DNA of 64,000 bases from Allobosea sp. (GCA_024231975.1 JAAEQB010000108.1:1-64000); one strand, 5' to 3'. Positions 1 through 8,980 are shown, numbered from the stretch's first letter. Numbers and translations: made by a program. The notes: a model not told the origin generated them from the letters alone.

Positions 1-1
1 G

Positions 2-199
2 GCCCGCACCGCCTTCGTCGCCGGCACCACCCCGGCCACGGTCTTTGCCGCCAGGATCGACCGCGAGGCGCTCATTGCGGAAGCCGGCCTCGACTGGCGC
101 CTCTCGCAGGCCACCGCGCTGGGCCTGACCTACTCCGCGGCCGTCGGCGAGCGCTCGCGCGACCACGCCCTCAAGGGCAAGGTCGAGATGCGGTTCTGA
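2..199 (+). CDS. Autotransporter beta-barrel domain, C-terminal fragment
   Basis: The first 66 codons read continuously from the window edge to a TGA and encode the last 65 residues of a larger protein. Alternating hydrophobic and polar residues (for example GLDWRLSQATALGLTYSAAV), a final charged strand (KGKVEMRF) and a terminal phenylalanine are typical of outer-membrane barrels; the spacing fits the last strands of an autotransporter domain. In that family the barrel anchors an N-terminal passenger at the surface. The passenger lies outside the window, so its function is unknown. Another outer-membrane barrel family is possible. Confidence 0.6.
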   Translation, partial: ARTAFVAGTTPATVFAARIDREALIAEAGLDWRLSQATALGLTYSAAVGERSRDHALKGKVEMRF

Positions 200-239
200 G
201 GACGGCCGGCTGAACCTGGACAGGCCTTGAACAGCAAGG

Positions 240-265
240 AAGCGGAGTTGTTCGGAGCCGCTTTT
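240..265 (+). terminator. Possible intrinsic terminator after the autotransporter gene
   Basis: AAGCGG (240-245) and CCGCTT (258-263) form a 6-bp stem around a 12-nt loop and run into TTTT. It lies 40 bp after the barrel stop codon. The stem is short and the loop long, so this is only a candidate. Confidence 0.3.
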
Positions 266-297
266 GCCTGGATGGGAGGGATACGCAACTGGCGCGA

Positions 298-700
298 CTA
301 GGGGCTCTCCCCGGCATGCGCGCGCGCCAGCAGGATGCGTATGGCGTCGCGCTCGATCGGGCGCGGATTCCAATAAGGCTTTTCGACCGCGAGGTCGGCG
401 GCGTGCGATGTCGTTCGCCAGCATGCCAATCTCTGACAGCGCCCGCGGAAGACCCAGCCTTCCAAGCAGGTCAAAGAGGCCTTGAGCCGCACCGCCGGGT
501 CCGAGCGCCCGGCGGATCGCCGCCATGGCCTCGGGCGCGGCCTCGGCATTGTAGGCGACGGCGTGGGGCAGGACGATCGCATGTGTTTGCGCATGTGGCA
601 GATCGAACAAGCTTCCGAGCCTGTGGCAGAGCTTGTGATGCAGCGCCATGAGCTTACGCGCGGCCGGACCGATATCGCGCAGGTCGTGGCTCGGCCTTGA
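298..700 (-). pseudogene. Maleylacetate reductase remnant (truncated and frameshifted)
   Basis: Reading the minus strand from about 700, one frame gives MALHHKLCHRLGSLFDLPHA and an adjoining stretch with LPHAVAYNAEAAPEAM. These resemble the His-containing C-terminal half of iron-type maleylacetate reductases, the enzymes that reduce maleylacetate to 3-oxoadipate in (chloro)aromatic degradation. Near 405-425 the similarity moves to another frame, which continues AADLAVEKPYWNPRPIERDA and stops at 298-300. The N-terminal two thirds (about 250 residues, including the nucleotide-binding part) is absent; the enoyl-CoA hydratase gene ends just upstream. One frameshift plus loss of the 5' part makes this a dead gene. 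It has the same orientation as the operon before it, so it may be the eroded last gene of an older catabolic operon. Confidence 0.75.
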
Positions 701-714
701 AGCCTTCAACACCT

Positions 715-1512
715 TTATCGCCCCTGCCATCTTGGCGCGCGCTTGGCCAGGAAGGCCTCTATTCCTTCGCGGAAATCGGCGCTCATATAGCACATCAGGA
801 TTAGATCGCTCTCCTTGGTGCGCTCGGATTTCGTGATCCGCCGCATCGCCTCCTTGGTCGCGCGCAAGGTCAGCGGCGCATGGCCGGCAATCGTACCGGC
901 CACCACCTTCGCCTGCTCAATCAGCGCCGGGTGGTCAGGGACCACCTCATTGTAGAGACCGACGCGATGGCCTTCGTCGGCATCGACCAGTCGTGCGGTG
1001 AAGACGATGTCCTTGACCCGCGCTGGTCCAAGCAGGGTAGCTAGCCGGGCAAAATTGTTCATCGACAGGCAGTTGCCGAGCGTGCGCGCCACGGGAAAGC
1101 CGAAGCGGGCGTCACGTGTCGCAATCCTCAGATCGCAGGCGCAAGCGATACTGGCGCCTCCGCCTGTCGCAGCGCCCGAAATCGCTGCAATGGTCGGAAC
1201 TCGGCAGGCTTCGATCCTCTGCAGAGCAGCGTCGATGCGCGCTTCATACGAAAGCGCATCCTCCGGAGTGTTGAAGGCTCGGAACTGCGAAATGTCGGTG
1301 CCGGCTGCGAAGGCCTTTTCGCCCGCTCCGGTCAGAACGAGGACCTTCGGCGAGCCATGGGCCTCGATATCGCTGCAGATCGCGGCGATGCGGTCATACA
1401 TCGCGAAAGTCAGCGCGTTGCGCGCCTGTGGCCGGTTGAGGGTGATCCAGCCGATTGCGTCTCTGACCTCGTAAAGGACCTCGTCATTCATCGAAGCGCT
1501 CTCATGTGACAT
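715..1512 (-). CDS. Enoyl-CoA hydratase/isomerase family protein
   Basis: A 265-residue crotonase-fold protein of usual family length. Visible landmarks are the N-terminal strand WITLNRPQARNAL, the first oxyanion-hole segment AAGTDISQF (about residues 67-75) and the second, GAATGGGASIACACDLRIAT (about 109-128). Family members hydrate, isomerise or cleave acyl-CoA thioesters; substrate cannot be read from sequence. An internal Met (MNDEVLYEV) seven codons in is an alternative start. It is the last intact gene of the minus-strand operon that starts with gntR at 8980, 41 bp after the SDR gene. No acyl-CoA ligase or CoA transferase lies in the cluster, so the source of its CoA substrate is unclear. 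Confidence 0.9.
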   Translation of the reverse strand: MSHESASMNDEVLYEVRDAIGWITLNRPQARNALTFAMYDRIAAICSDIEAHGSPKVLVLTGAGEKAFAAGTDISQFRAFNTPEDALSYEARIDAALQRIEACRVPTIAAISGAATGGGASIACACDLRIATRDARFGFPVARTLGNCLSMNNFARLATLLGPARVKDIVFTARLVDADEGHRVGLYNEVVPDHPALIEQAKVVAGTIAGHAPLTLRATKEAMRRITKSERTKESDLILMCYMSADFREGIEAFLAKRAPRWQGR

Positions 1513-1553
1513 CGCGGTGGAGGGAACGCCCGCGCCGCCGGTGCGTCGGCGAG

Positions 1554-2303
1554 CTAGGGCAGATAGGCGCCGCCATTCACATGCAGGGTCTGGCCGGTGA
1601 TATAGCGTCCGTTCGGCCCAGCGAGATAGCGCACCATCGCCGCGACCTCCTGCGGCTGGCCGCGCCGGCCGATCAGCGTGGCATGATGCTGATGATGGTG
1701 CGGCTGCGCGGCCGAGTGGCCACTGCGCACCGTGTCGATCAGCCCCGGAGAAACCAGGTTCACGGTGATCTCGCGTTCGGCCAGCTCATGCGCCAGTGCT
1801 TTGGTGAACCCGTCGAGCCCGGCCTTGGCGGTGACGACATGGGCCCGTTGCCTCGCGCCGGTATAGGCGGTGAGCCCGCCGATGTTGACGATGGTACCCG
1901 CGCCGCTTGCCGTCAGCGCCTCCAGCGCTGCCTGCGAGCAGAGGAACGGGCCGTCGAGCGTCACCCCGAGAACCTGATGCCATTGTGCCAGGGTCATCTC
2001 GTCGAAGGCGACCTCGCCGCGGATGGCGGCATTGTTGACGAGGATGTCGATACGCCCGAAGCGGGCGAGTGTGGCCTCAACTGCCGCTTGGACCGAACCT
2101 GGGTTGGTGACATCGGCGAGTTGCCAGGCGGCGCGGCCGCCTTTGGCTTCGATCGCGGCGACCATGCCGCCTAGCCCAGCTTCGTCCGAGAGCGCTACGC
2201 CCATCACCGCCGCTCCCCCACCGGAGAGCTCGAGTGCGATGGCGCGCCCGATATTGCGGGCCGCTCCAGTGATCAGGGCAACCTTGCCGTCGAGCTCGGC
2301 CAT
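1554..2303 (-). CDS. SDR-fold protein with altered catalytic residues
   Basis: A 249-residue short-chain dehydrogenase/reductase fold. The cofactor motif is present (TGAARNIG, residues 12-19), as is the structural NNAA motif (90-93) and the C-terminal PGLIDT segment. The usual Asn-Ser-Tyr-Lys tetrad is mostly absent: the Asn position reads Thr115, the Ser position Gly143 and the Tyr position Val156, with only Lys160 kept (HVVTAKAGL). A histidine-rich stretch, PHHHQHH (201-207), sits in the loop that normally covers the substrate. It may use another mechanism or be a non-redox homologue. The gene begins 3 bp after the MmgE/PrpD stop codon and is translated in the same operon. Confidence 0.88.
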   Translation of the reverse strand: MAELDGKVALITGAARNIGRAIALELSGGGAAVMGVALSDEAGLGGMVAAIEAKGGRAAWQLADVTNPGSVQAAVEATLARFGRIDILVNNAAIRGEVAFDEMTLAQWHQVLGVTLDGPFLCSQAALEALTASGAGTIVNIGGLTAYTGARQRAHVVTAKAGLDGFTKALAHELAEREITVNLVSPGLIDTVRSGHSAAQPHHHQHHATLIGRRGQPQEVAAMVRYLAGPNGRYITGQTLHVNGGAYLP

Positions 2304-2306
2304 CGT

Positions 2307-3680
2307 TCAGCCCCGCGCTGCCGTGAGGTCTACATCGCCGCCGGCGACGAGCGCGTCGAGCGCGGTGGCAACTTGCTCGGAGCGCGCTCGCACCCAGCCG
2401 CCGAAGGCGGTGTTGTCGTGGAATTTCTGCAGGAGATCGGCCGCGGAGAGGGGCGCATGCACCCCGCCACGCATATGCGGCTGGCGCATCTCGCGCACCG
2501 AGCCGTCCTTGAGTGTGGCCTTGATATGGCCGCTGAAATTGCGCGGGTACTCGTCGGCGGGGTTGATGAGGTAAGAGACCTTGGCGGCCAGCGCCCTTAC
2601 ACTCTGCTCCGCCACGCGTTCCTCGGTGAACTGCCCGAGCCCGGCGCCACCGTCGAGGAATCCGACTGCGACGCAATAGGGCGTCGAGAACTTCGCAGCA
2701 TAGGCGTTGGGCGGCGCTTGCTTCAACGCCAGTGGTTCCCAGAGCCGGTGCACGGTGCCTTCGCCAACCTCACATTCCAGGCCGACGATATCCTCGGCCC
2801 GGATTCCCTGCCGCGCCAGCGCGATCGCGCAGTCGACGAAGGGCTGGGTCATGGTCCCGCAGGCATAGGGCTTGAAGGCCAGCGTCTCGAGGACCCAGTT
2901 CTCGCCGAGCCCATCGAGCAGCGGAGCGAAATCCGGCGCCTTCGAGGGCGCGAAGGCGCGGTAGAAGCCGTGATGGCCCTCGATCATCGTCGCAGGACCA
3001 AGGAAGCCGGCCTCTGCCAGGAAGGCGGCGCGAATCCCGGCTTGCGCCGCGGCCCCGGCATGCAACCGCTTGGTCCAGCTGCCATCGGCGAGGTATTCGA
3101 TGATACCGGAGGCGAGGCTGCCGGCGATGCCGATCGCATGAGCGATCTGCTTCGGCGTCAGGCCGATTGCGCTCGCCACGGCGGCGGCGGCGGCCGGTGC
3201 GCCGATCACGGCGGTCGGGTGGAAGCATGCCTTGTGGATCGCCTGCGGCGCCACCAGGCTCATCCGGCACATCAGTTCGGTGCCGACCGCGATACCGCGC
3301 CGCACGGCCTCGCCGGACAGGTCGTGATGTTCGGCGGCAGCGAGTACGGCCGGCACGATCACTGCGCCGGCATGGACCGGCCCGCCCTCGAAGGTATCGT
3401 CGAAATCCTCGCCATGCGCCGCGGTGCCGTTGACCAGTGCGGCATCATAGGGGCCGAGGCGGCCGGCATGGCCGATCACGGTGGCCCGGCCTTGCGAGGC
3501 GGTCGAGGCCAGAGCTGCCCTGACGTAGTCGGTGTGGCGCGCGGCGACACAGAGCCCGGCGACGTCGAGCAGCAGCAGGCGCACGGTCTCCTGCGCTTTC
3601 GGGCTCGCCACTGCATCGGCGGCGAAGCTGGCGAGCCGAAACGCGATAGGCTCGGTGCCGGGTGCGAGCTGGTGGTTCAC
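2307..3680 (-). CDS. MmgE/PrpD family protein
   Basis: 457 residues, the usual length of the MmgE/PrpD family, which includes 2-methylcitrate dehydratase, cis-aconitate decarboxylase and iminodisuccinate epimerase. Family landmarks are AAHGEDFDDTFEGGPVHAGA (about 91-110), the helical SLASGIIEYLADGSWTKRLH segment and GHHGFYRAF. These enzymes need no cofactor and act on polycarboxylates, usually by proton abstraction. The start codon overlaps the tctA stop by 4 bp, so translation is probably coupled to the carboxylate transporter. It differs clearly from the two other copies in this island, which resemble each other more closely. The substrate is unknown. Confidence 0.9.
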   Translation of the reverse strand: MNHQLAPGTEPIAFRLASFAADAVASPKAQETVRLLLLDVAGLCVAARHTDYVRAALASTASQGRATVIGHAGRLGPYDAALVNGTAAHGEDFDDTFEGGPVHAGAVIVPAVLAAAEHHDLSGEAVRRGIAVGTELMCRMSLVAPQAIHKACFHPTAVIGAPAAAAAVASAIGLTPKQIAHAIGIAGSLASGIIEYLADGSWTKRLHAGAAAQAGIRAAFLAEAGFLGPATMIEGHHGFYRAFAPSKAPDFAPLLDGLGENWVLETLAFKPYACGTMTQPFVDCAIALARQGIRAEDIVGLECEVGEGTVHRLWEPLALKQAPPNAYAAKFSTPYCVAVGFLDGGAGLGQFTEERVAEQSVRALAAKVSYLINPADEYPRNFSGHIKATLKDGSVREMRQPHMRGGVHAPLSAADLLQKFHDNTAFGGWVRARSEQVATALDALVAGGDVDLTAARG

Positions 3681-5173
3681 GCGTGCGCATCCTTCAGCTT
3701 GGCTTGGCGCCCATCGCGGAATTCGCGATAGAGCGAGAATATGACGAAGACGGTCGAAGCGAGCAGCAGGCCGACCGCGATCGGATCCTCGAGAAAGATC
3801 GCGTGGTCGCCACCCGAGAGCAGCAACGAGCGGCGATAGCTCGACTCGACCATGTGCCCGAGCACCACGCCGAGGATCAGCGGCAAAAACGGATAGCCGG
3901 CCCGGCGCATCAGGTAGCCGACCAGGCCCATGCCGAGCGCGATGCCGAGATCGAAGAGCGAGGTGTTGAGCGTGAAGATGCCCGACAGGATCAGGGCCAG
4001 GATGAAGCCGGAAAGATAGGCGCGCGGCCTGTTCACCAGCCAGATGCAGACCGGCAGGAGCAGGATGCCGACGACGATCTGCGCCAGAGTGGCGATGAAG
4101 GAGCCGAGATAGAGCCCGACGACGACGTCGGCGTTCTGCTCGAACAGGCGGGGGCCGGGCAACAATCCGTGGATCAGCAGCCCGCCGAGCAAGACCGCGG
4201 TCGAGTTCGAGCTCGGAATGCCGAAGGAGAGCAGGGGGATCAGCGCCGTGCTTGCCACGGTGTTGTTGGCGGTTTCGGGGGCGGCAACGCCTTCTTCCGA
4301 GCCCTTGCCGAATTTCTCCGGCTCCTTGGACCAGCGCTTGGCCTCGTTATAGGACAGGAAGGCCGCGATCGAGCCGCCGCCGCCCGGCGTCAGGCCTTCG
4401 AAGGTGCCGAGCAGGCAGCCGATGAACTGCGAGCGTTTCAGCTTGTTCATCATGGGTAGCGATGGCAGGCGCACCTTGACCTGCTCGCGCAGGCTGCTGA
4501 CGCCGCGCGAACCGGATTGCATCATCAGTTCGCTGACCGCGAAGACACCGATCATGATCAGCACCGGCTCGACGCCGCCGAGTAGCTCGGGGCTGCCGAA
4601 GGTGAAGCGGGTCACGCCGGAGATGGGGTCGGTGCCGATCGTCGCGATCATCAGGCCGATGATGGCGGCCGCCAGACCCTTGAGCAGCGAGCCGTTGGTC
4701 ATCGAGGCGATGACGCTGAGGCCGAGGATGCCGAGCGCGAAATAGGAGGTCGGCTTGAAGGCGAGCGCGACCCAGGAGAGCGGCTCGGTCATCAGGATCA
4801 GCATGGCCAGGCCGAACAGGCTGCCGATCACGCCGGACCAGAGCGAGATGCCGAGCGCCTCGCCGGCACGGCCCTGCTTCTTCATCTCGTAGCCATCGAT
4901 CACGGTCGCCGCGGCGGAATTGGTGCCGGGCGTGCGGATCAGGATGGCCGGAATCGAGCCGCCGTATTCAGCTCCGATATAAGTGCAGGCCAGCATCACG
5001 ATCGCCTGCACCGGTGCCATGCCATAAGTGAAGGGCAGCAGCAGCGCCATGGTGATCGAGGCCGAGATCCCCGGCAGCGAGCCGCCGATGATGCCCCAGA
5101 TCAGGCCGATGATCGAGAACAGGATGATCGGCGTGCCGGTCAGGAGGTCGAAGGCCGTGCCGAGCGAGTGCAT
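3677..5173 (-). CDS. tctA: Tripartite tricarboxylate transporter, large permease TctA
   Basis: 498 residues of mostly hydrophobic sequence, consistent with about twelve membrane helices. The repeated family motifs are visible: GIIGGSLPGISASITMALLL with AEYGGSIPAILIRTPGTNSA in the first half, and LTPGGGGSIAAFLSYNEAKR with PLLSFGIPSSNSTAVLLGGL in the second. TctA is the channel-forming subunit of TctABC secondary transporters, which take up citrate-like and aromatic carboxylates with the help of a periplasmic TctC. It lies 12 bp downstream of tctB in the same operon. Confidence 0.95.
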   Translation of the reverse strand: MHSLGTAFDLLTGTPIILFSIIGLIWGIIGGSLPGISASITMALLLPFTYGMAPVQAIVMLACTYIGAEYGGSIPAILIRTPGTNSAAATVIDGYEMKKQGRAGEALGISLWSGVIGSLFGLAMLILMTEPLSWVALAFKPTSYFALGILGLSVIASMTNGSLLKGLAAAIIGLMIATIGTDPISGVTRFTFGSPELLGGVEPVLIMIGVFAVSELMMQSGSRGVSSLREQVKVRLPSLPMMNKLKRSQFIGCLLGTFEGLTPGGGGSIAAFLSYNEAKRWSKEPEKFGKGSEEGVAAPETANNTVASTALIPLLSFGIPSSNSTAVLLGGLLIHGLLPGPRLFEQNADVVVGLYLGSFIATLAQIVVGILLLPVCIWLVNRPRAYLSGFILALILSGIFTLNTSLFDLGIALGMGLVGYLMRRAGYPFLPLILGVVLGHMVESSYRRSLLLSGGDHAIFLEDPIAVGLLLASTVFVIFSLYREFRDGRQAKLKDAHA

Positions 5174-5185
5174 CGCCGCCTCCCT

Positions 5186-5686
5186 CTAGAAGAACCAGCC
5201 GGTGGGCTGGCGCACGCCGAGGAGCTTGACGAAGATTGCCCAATAGACGAGCGCCCCACCGAGCGCGACGGCGACCGTCCTCCAGTTGCGCGGCGCGCCT
5301 TCGTAGAGCGCGACGGCGCCGATCAGCAGCGCGATCGCCGGCAGGTAGCCGAGAATCGGCACCAGTGCGACATAGGCCGCGCCGAAAGCGAGAAAGCCGA
5401 GCGCGCGCGGCAGCGGCGCCGGCTCATCCTCATCGTCGTCGGCTGGCGGCGCCGTGACGACCGCCTTCGGCGCCGGCGAGAACGCTCCAGCCAGCACGGC
5501 ACGCATCGTCAGGATGAGGCCGAGCCCGGCCAGGGCGAAAGCCAGGATGCGCGGCAGGCCGGTTGCCCCGACCTCGTCGGCAAGCGTGCTTTCGGCGATC
5601 CCGCCGAGGGCCACGTAATAGAGGCCGGCGATGGCGAGCACGACGATGCCGCCGGCCAGATCCTTGAGAGCCGCTTGCCTGTGCAT
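5186..5686 (-). CDS. tctB: Tripartite tricarboxylate transporter, small permease TctB
   Basis: 166 residues with four hydrophobic segments, the normal layout of TctB. The N-terminal helix (AGGIVVLAIAGLYYVALGG) is followed by a second helix, a charged cytoplasmic linker rich in Asp/Glu (ADDDEDEPAPLPRALG) and two more helices. TctB forms the membrane complex with TctA. The acidic linker is longer than in many homologues. The gene lies between tctC and tctA, 54 bp after tctC. Confidence 0.9.
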   Translation of the reverse strand: MHRQAALKDLAGGIVVLAIAGLYYVALGGIAESTLADEVGATGLPRILAFALAGLGLILTMRAVLAGAFSPAPKAVVTAPPADDDEDEPAPLPRALGFLAFGAAYVALVPILGYLPAIALLIGAVALYEGAPRNWRTVAVALGGALVYWAIFVKLLGVRQPTGWFF

Positions 5687-5740
5687 GGTGACGGACCTTC
5701 CGAACTGATCTCGGGCGTATGGGTAGCCGGAGCTACGGCG

Positions 5741-6703
5741 TCATTTCAGGACGCCGCTCTCCTTCAGGAAGGCTTCCGTGGCCGCGCCGAAGTTCTGGAT
5801 GAAGCCCTGGTACTGGTCGTGCGGGATGGCGTTCGCCACCAGGCTCTCGGCCTTGTAGAGCTTCTGGTATTCGGGATCGGCGAGCAGCTTCGGCACGGCC
5901 TCGTCCCAGATCTTCGTGACCGCCGGCGGCAGGCCCTTGGGGCCGGCAAGACCGCGGAACTTCTCCAGGACGACGTTGTAGCCGGTCTCCTTTACAGTCG
6001 GCAGATTGGGGAAGGCCTCCATGCGCCGCGGGTCGAAGGTCGCGAGCAGGCGGATTTTGCCGGCTTCGAGCTGTGCGCGGATTTCCGGGATCTCGCCGAT
6101 GCCGATATCGAGCGTGCCGTTGAGCACATTGATCATCAGGTCGCCGCCGCCTTCATGCGAGACCACGGCCGCGGGCACGCCCGCCGCTTTCTTTAGCTGC
6201 TCGGCCGCCTGGCGCTCGAGCGAGGCAGGGTTGGCCGCACCCCAGCGGCCGCGCGAGGTCTGCGCCTTGTCGATCACGTCCTTCAAGGTTTTGAACGGAC
6301 CGTCGGCACGCGTGTAGAGCACTTCCGAGTCGGTGAAGACGTTCACCAGCGGCTCGACATCCTTATAGCCGTGCTGGGGCTTCGAGAGCAGCGAGGTGTA
6401 GATATAGGTCGGCGTCGTGGCATAGAGGACGCTGCCGTCGGCGGGGGCGCTCGCCAGCCGTGACACCGCCCTGGCGCCGCTGCCACCCTGTACGTTTTCG
6501 ACAATGAAGGTCGCCTTGATATATTTTGGTAGGTGCTTGGCGAGCTCGCGCAGGAAGAGATCGCTGCCGCCCCCGGGGCTGGAATGGGTGACCAGCGTCA
6601 CGACCTTGTGGGGATAGTCGACCGGCGTCTGCGCTGTCGCTTCCGGACCCGACCAGGCCGACAGGCCGGCGGCGAGAGCAGTGGCTAAAGCCAGATGTCG
6701 CAT
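5741..6703 (-). CDS. tctC: Bug/TctC periplasmic carboxylate-binding protein
   Basis: 320 residues if the start is the ATG at 6703, which precedes a clear signal peptide (MRHLALATALAAGLSAWSG, cleavage near ATAQ-TP). The reading frame extends upstream, but that part lacks a signal peptide and overlaps the preceding mmgE gene. Mature-protein motifs of the Bug family include DYPHKVVTLVTHSSPGGGSD and LPTVKETGYNVV. TctC proteins bind carboxylates in the periplasm and deliver them to TctAB, whose genes follow directly, so this is the cognate binding subunit. Confidence 0.93.
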   Translation of the reverse strand: MRHLALATALAAGLSAWSGPEATAQTPVDYPHKVVTLVTHSSPGGGSDLFLRELAKHLPKYIKATFIVENVQGGSGARAVSRLASAPADGSVLYATTPTYIYTSLLSKPQHGYKDVEPLVNVFTDSEVLYTRADGPFKTLKDVIDKAQTSRGRWGAANPASLERQAAEQLKKAAGVPAAVVSHEGGGDLMINVLNGTLDIGIGEIPEIRAQLEAGKIRLLATFDPRRMEAFPNLPTVKETGYNVVLEKFRGLAGPKGLPPAVTKIWDEAVPKLLADPEYQKLYKAESLVANAIPHDQYQGFIQNFGAATEAFLKESGVLK

Positions 6704-6797
6704 GGTTTCTCTCCCGGACGAGATGAATGGGCCACCATGCATCGGAGAGGCCTCGTTCAATGGGAAGTGGACCTGACGCCAGCGGCGGCCGGCCGTC

Positions 6798-8240
6798 TCA
6801 ATGCGCGGCGGCGCGCGGCGGTTTCGCGGCTGCGCCGGTGTCGAATACGAGCTGTTCGGCGAGCATTTCGATGCGCGGGATGGCGTCGACGCCCCAGGCC
6901 AGCTCGAGCAGCCGGTCCTGGGCGGCGTCGGAGATCGCGCCCTCCGCGCACATCCGGAACTTGGCTTCGAGATCGAGGTCGCTGATCGGATTGTCCGGGC
7001 CGCCGCGATAGCGTTCGTCGGCCCATTCGACCAGCTTGCGCCCGTCCTTGGTCTCGACCTCGATGCGCGAGCGGATCTTGTCGTAGCCGCGCGCGTCGAT
7101 CTCGGGATCGCCCAGCACCTCGGTGCGCTTCTGCATGTCCTGCATCGCCGCTCCGGCAATGAAGTCGTCGCTGAACTCGTGGTGACTGGCGCGGCGGCAG
7201 AGCACGATCATCGACAGCAGAGCCGGCATAGAGAACTTGGCCTGCAGATGGTTCTGCGCCAGCGGATAGCGGATCGGCTCGAGGATGTTCTTGCCGGCGA
7301 AGAAGCGAATCCGCACGACCTGCTCGGGCTTCAGGTCGTGCTTGAGCACCAGCGCCAGCATCGCGTCCATCGACTGGTGGGTCAGGATGCCAGAGGGATA
7401 AGGCTTGATGCTGATGCCGGGCTCGACGATCGTCAGCGTCTTGCCGAAGCCTTGCGGCAGCTTTTCCTCCGAGAGGCCTTCGCCCATGACCTGGAAGAAG
7501 CCCCAGGCGCCGTCGAGCGCAGCCGGGTCGGCGGTGAAGCCGCGCGCGGCCAGCAGCGCGGCGGTGACGCCGTTCTCCGAGGCGCGCCCGACATGGAGCG
7601 GCTTGGTCATCGTCCCGAAATTGCAGCGGATGCCGGCGGCGAAGCTCGCCGCGATGCCGAGCGTATGCGCCAGTTGCACGCCCTCGAGGCCGAGCAGCTT
7701 GGCCGCCGCCACCGCGGCGCCGAAGGTGCCTACCGTGCCGCTCGAGTGATGACCGCGGCGGTAATGGCGAGGTGTCATCCACTCCGCGATCTTGCACTCG
7801 ACCTCGAACCCGGTCTGGAAGGCGAGCATGAAGCGTTTGCCCTCGACACCGCCAAGGCGCTGCGCCATCACCAGCGCGGCGGTCAGCGGCGGCACCGAGG
7901 GGTGGGTGAGCAGGCCATAGACGTGGCGCGGATCATGTGAGACCTGGGTGTCATCCCAGTCATGCGCATGACCGGCGGTGCCGAGCACGCGCGCCGCAAG
8001 TGCTGCCGGGACGCGGGTATGGCCGTGGCCGATCAGCAGCGCCTCGGCCTTACCGCCCGTCTCGGCCGCGTCGGCCGCCAGCATCCGCACCGAGCTTTCG
8101 AGCCCGCCGGCGAGATACAGCCCGAGCGTATCGATGATGCAGCGCCGGCCGATCCATAGCGCTTCTGTCGAGAGGTCGCCGTAGGTCGCACTTTCGATGA
8201 ATGCAACGGCGGAGGCGGTGACGTGATGGATCTCGGTCAT
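6798..8240 (-). CDS. MmgE/PrpD family protein
   Basis: 480 residues with the family signatures AGHAHDWDDTQ, VYGLLTHPSVPPLTAA, GFEVECKIAEW and NFGTMTKPLHVGRASENGV. It is a clear paralogue of the protein at 14093-15511: both share VYGLLTHP, VECKIAE, NFGTMTKP and SIKPYPSG/SIKPHPSG blocks. The protein at 2307-3680 is more distant. Position directly after gntR and before tctCBA suggests that it acts on the imported carboxylate. The chemistry (dehydration, decarboxylation or epimerisation) cannot be told from the sequence. Confidence 0.9.
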   Translation of the reverse strand: MTEIHHVTASAVAFIESATYGDLSTEALWIGRRCIIDTLGLYLAGGLESSVRMLAADAAETGGKAEALLIGHGHTRVPAALAARVLGTAGHAHDWDDTQVSHDPRHVYGLLTHPSVPPLTAALVMAQRLGGVEGKRFMLAFQTGFEVECKIAEWMTPRHYRRGHHSSGTVGTFGAAVAAAKLLGLEGVQLAHTLGIAASFAAGIRCNFGTMTKPLHVGRASENGVTAALLAARGFTADPAALDGAWGFFQVMGEGLSEEKLPQGFGKTLTIVEPGISIKPYPSGILTHQSMDAMLALVLKHDLKPEQVVRIRFFAGKNILEPIRYPLAQNHLQAKFSMPALLSMIVLCRRASHHEFSDDFIAGAAMQDMQKRTEVLGDPEIDARGYDKIRSRIEVETKDGRKLVEWADERYRGGPDNPISDLDLEAKFRMCAEGAISDAAQDRLLELAWGVDAIPRIEMLAEQLVFDTGAAAKPPRAAAH

Positions 8241-8272
8241 GGCGTTTCCGCTTTTCTGTGGAGCGAGGCTCG

Positions 8273-8980
8273 TCAGTTCGTCAGCTGTGGCGGCTGCGCC
8301 TCGACATCGGCTTTCCGGCAGGCGGCGAGCAGGCGTGTCTTGGCGCGGGTGACATGCTCGAAATGGGCGACTTGCGCTCGCCCGGCGTCGCGGGCGGTGA
8401 TCGCCTCGACCATCTCGCGATGTTCCGAATTGGAGACTTCGAGACCGCCGCCCTGCACCAGGCTGCGAGCCCGGAACAGATGCAGCTTCTTGACCAGTCC
8501 GCGATATTGCGCGGCGAGCGTGGCGTTGCCGCAGGCGTCGATGATGAATTCATGGAAGGCAAGATTGAGTGGATAGTACCGCTCGAAATCGCGACTGCGC
8601 GCCGCCTCTTCCATCTGCGCCAGATAATCCTTCAGCTGTGCGATCTCGGCCTCGCTGACACGCTCGGCCAACAGCCTGCCGGCGAGGCCGAACAGCACAG
8701 AACGCACATCGTAGATCTCGATCGCCTCTTCGATTGCCGGCTGGCGGATGAAGACGCCGCGATTGGGGATGAGCTCGACCAGGCCGAGGCCTTCGAGCGC
8801 TCGCAAGGCTTCCCGGACCGGGCCTCGGCTGGTGCCGAAGCGCGTTGCCAGCAGATTCTCGTTCACGCGCTTCCCCGGCGGAATCTCTCCATTCAGGATC
8901 GCTTTCTCGATTTCACGTTCGAGCACGCCCGACAGCGAGCGCGTCCTCAGGATCGTCAGGGCATCGTCTGTTGCAGTCAT
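8273..8980 (-). CDS. GntR-family regulator, FCD domain
   Basis: 235 residues from the ATG at 8980. An N-terminal winged helix (LEREIEKAILNGEIPPGKRV, then TRFGTSRGPVREALRALEGL) is followed by an all-helical FCD ligand domain with the metal-ligand histidines expected of that class (LAFHEFI, NSEHREMV, FEHVTRA). FCD regulators usually bind a small carboxylate and leave DNA when it is present. An upstream in-frame ATG at 9025 would put the operator inside the gene; the 8980 start gives a length matching the paralogue at 13284-13970. It heads the minus-strand operon and probably represses it. Confidence 0.92.
   Translation of the reverse strand: MTATDDALTILRTRSLSGVLEREIEKAILNGEIPPGKRVNENLLATRFGTSRGPVREALRALEGLGLVELIPNRGVFIRQPAIEEAIEIYDVRSVLFGLAGRLLAERVSEAEIAQLKDYLAQMEEAARSRDFERYYPLNLAFHEFIIDACGNATLAAQYRGLVKKLHLFRARSLVQGGGLEVSNSEHREMVEAITARDAGRAQVAHFEHVTRAKTRLLAACRKADVEAQPPQLTN

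Noticed and set aside
5741..7159. 472-residue version of the first TctC
   Set aside because: The extra 152 residues have no signal peptide and overlap the mmgE gene; the signal peptide begins at 6703.
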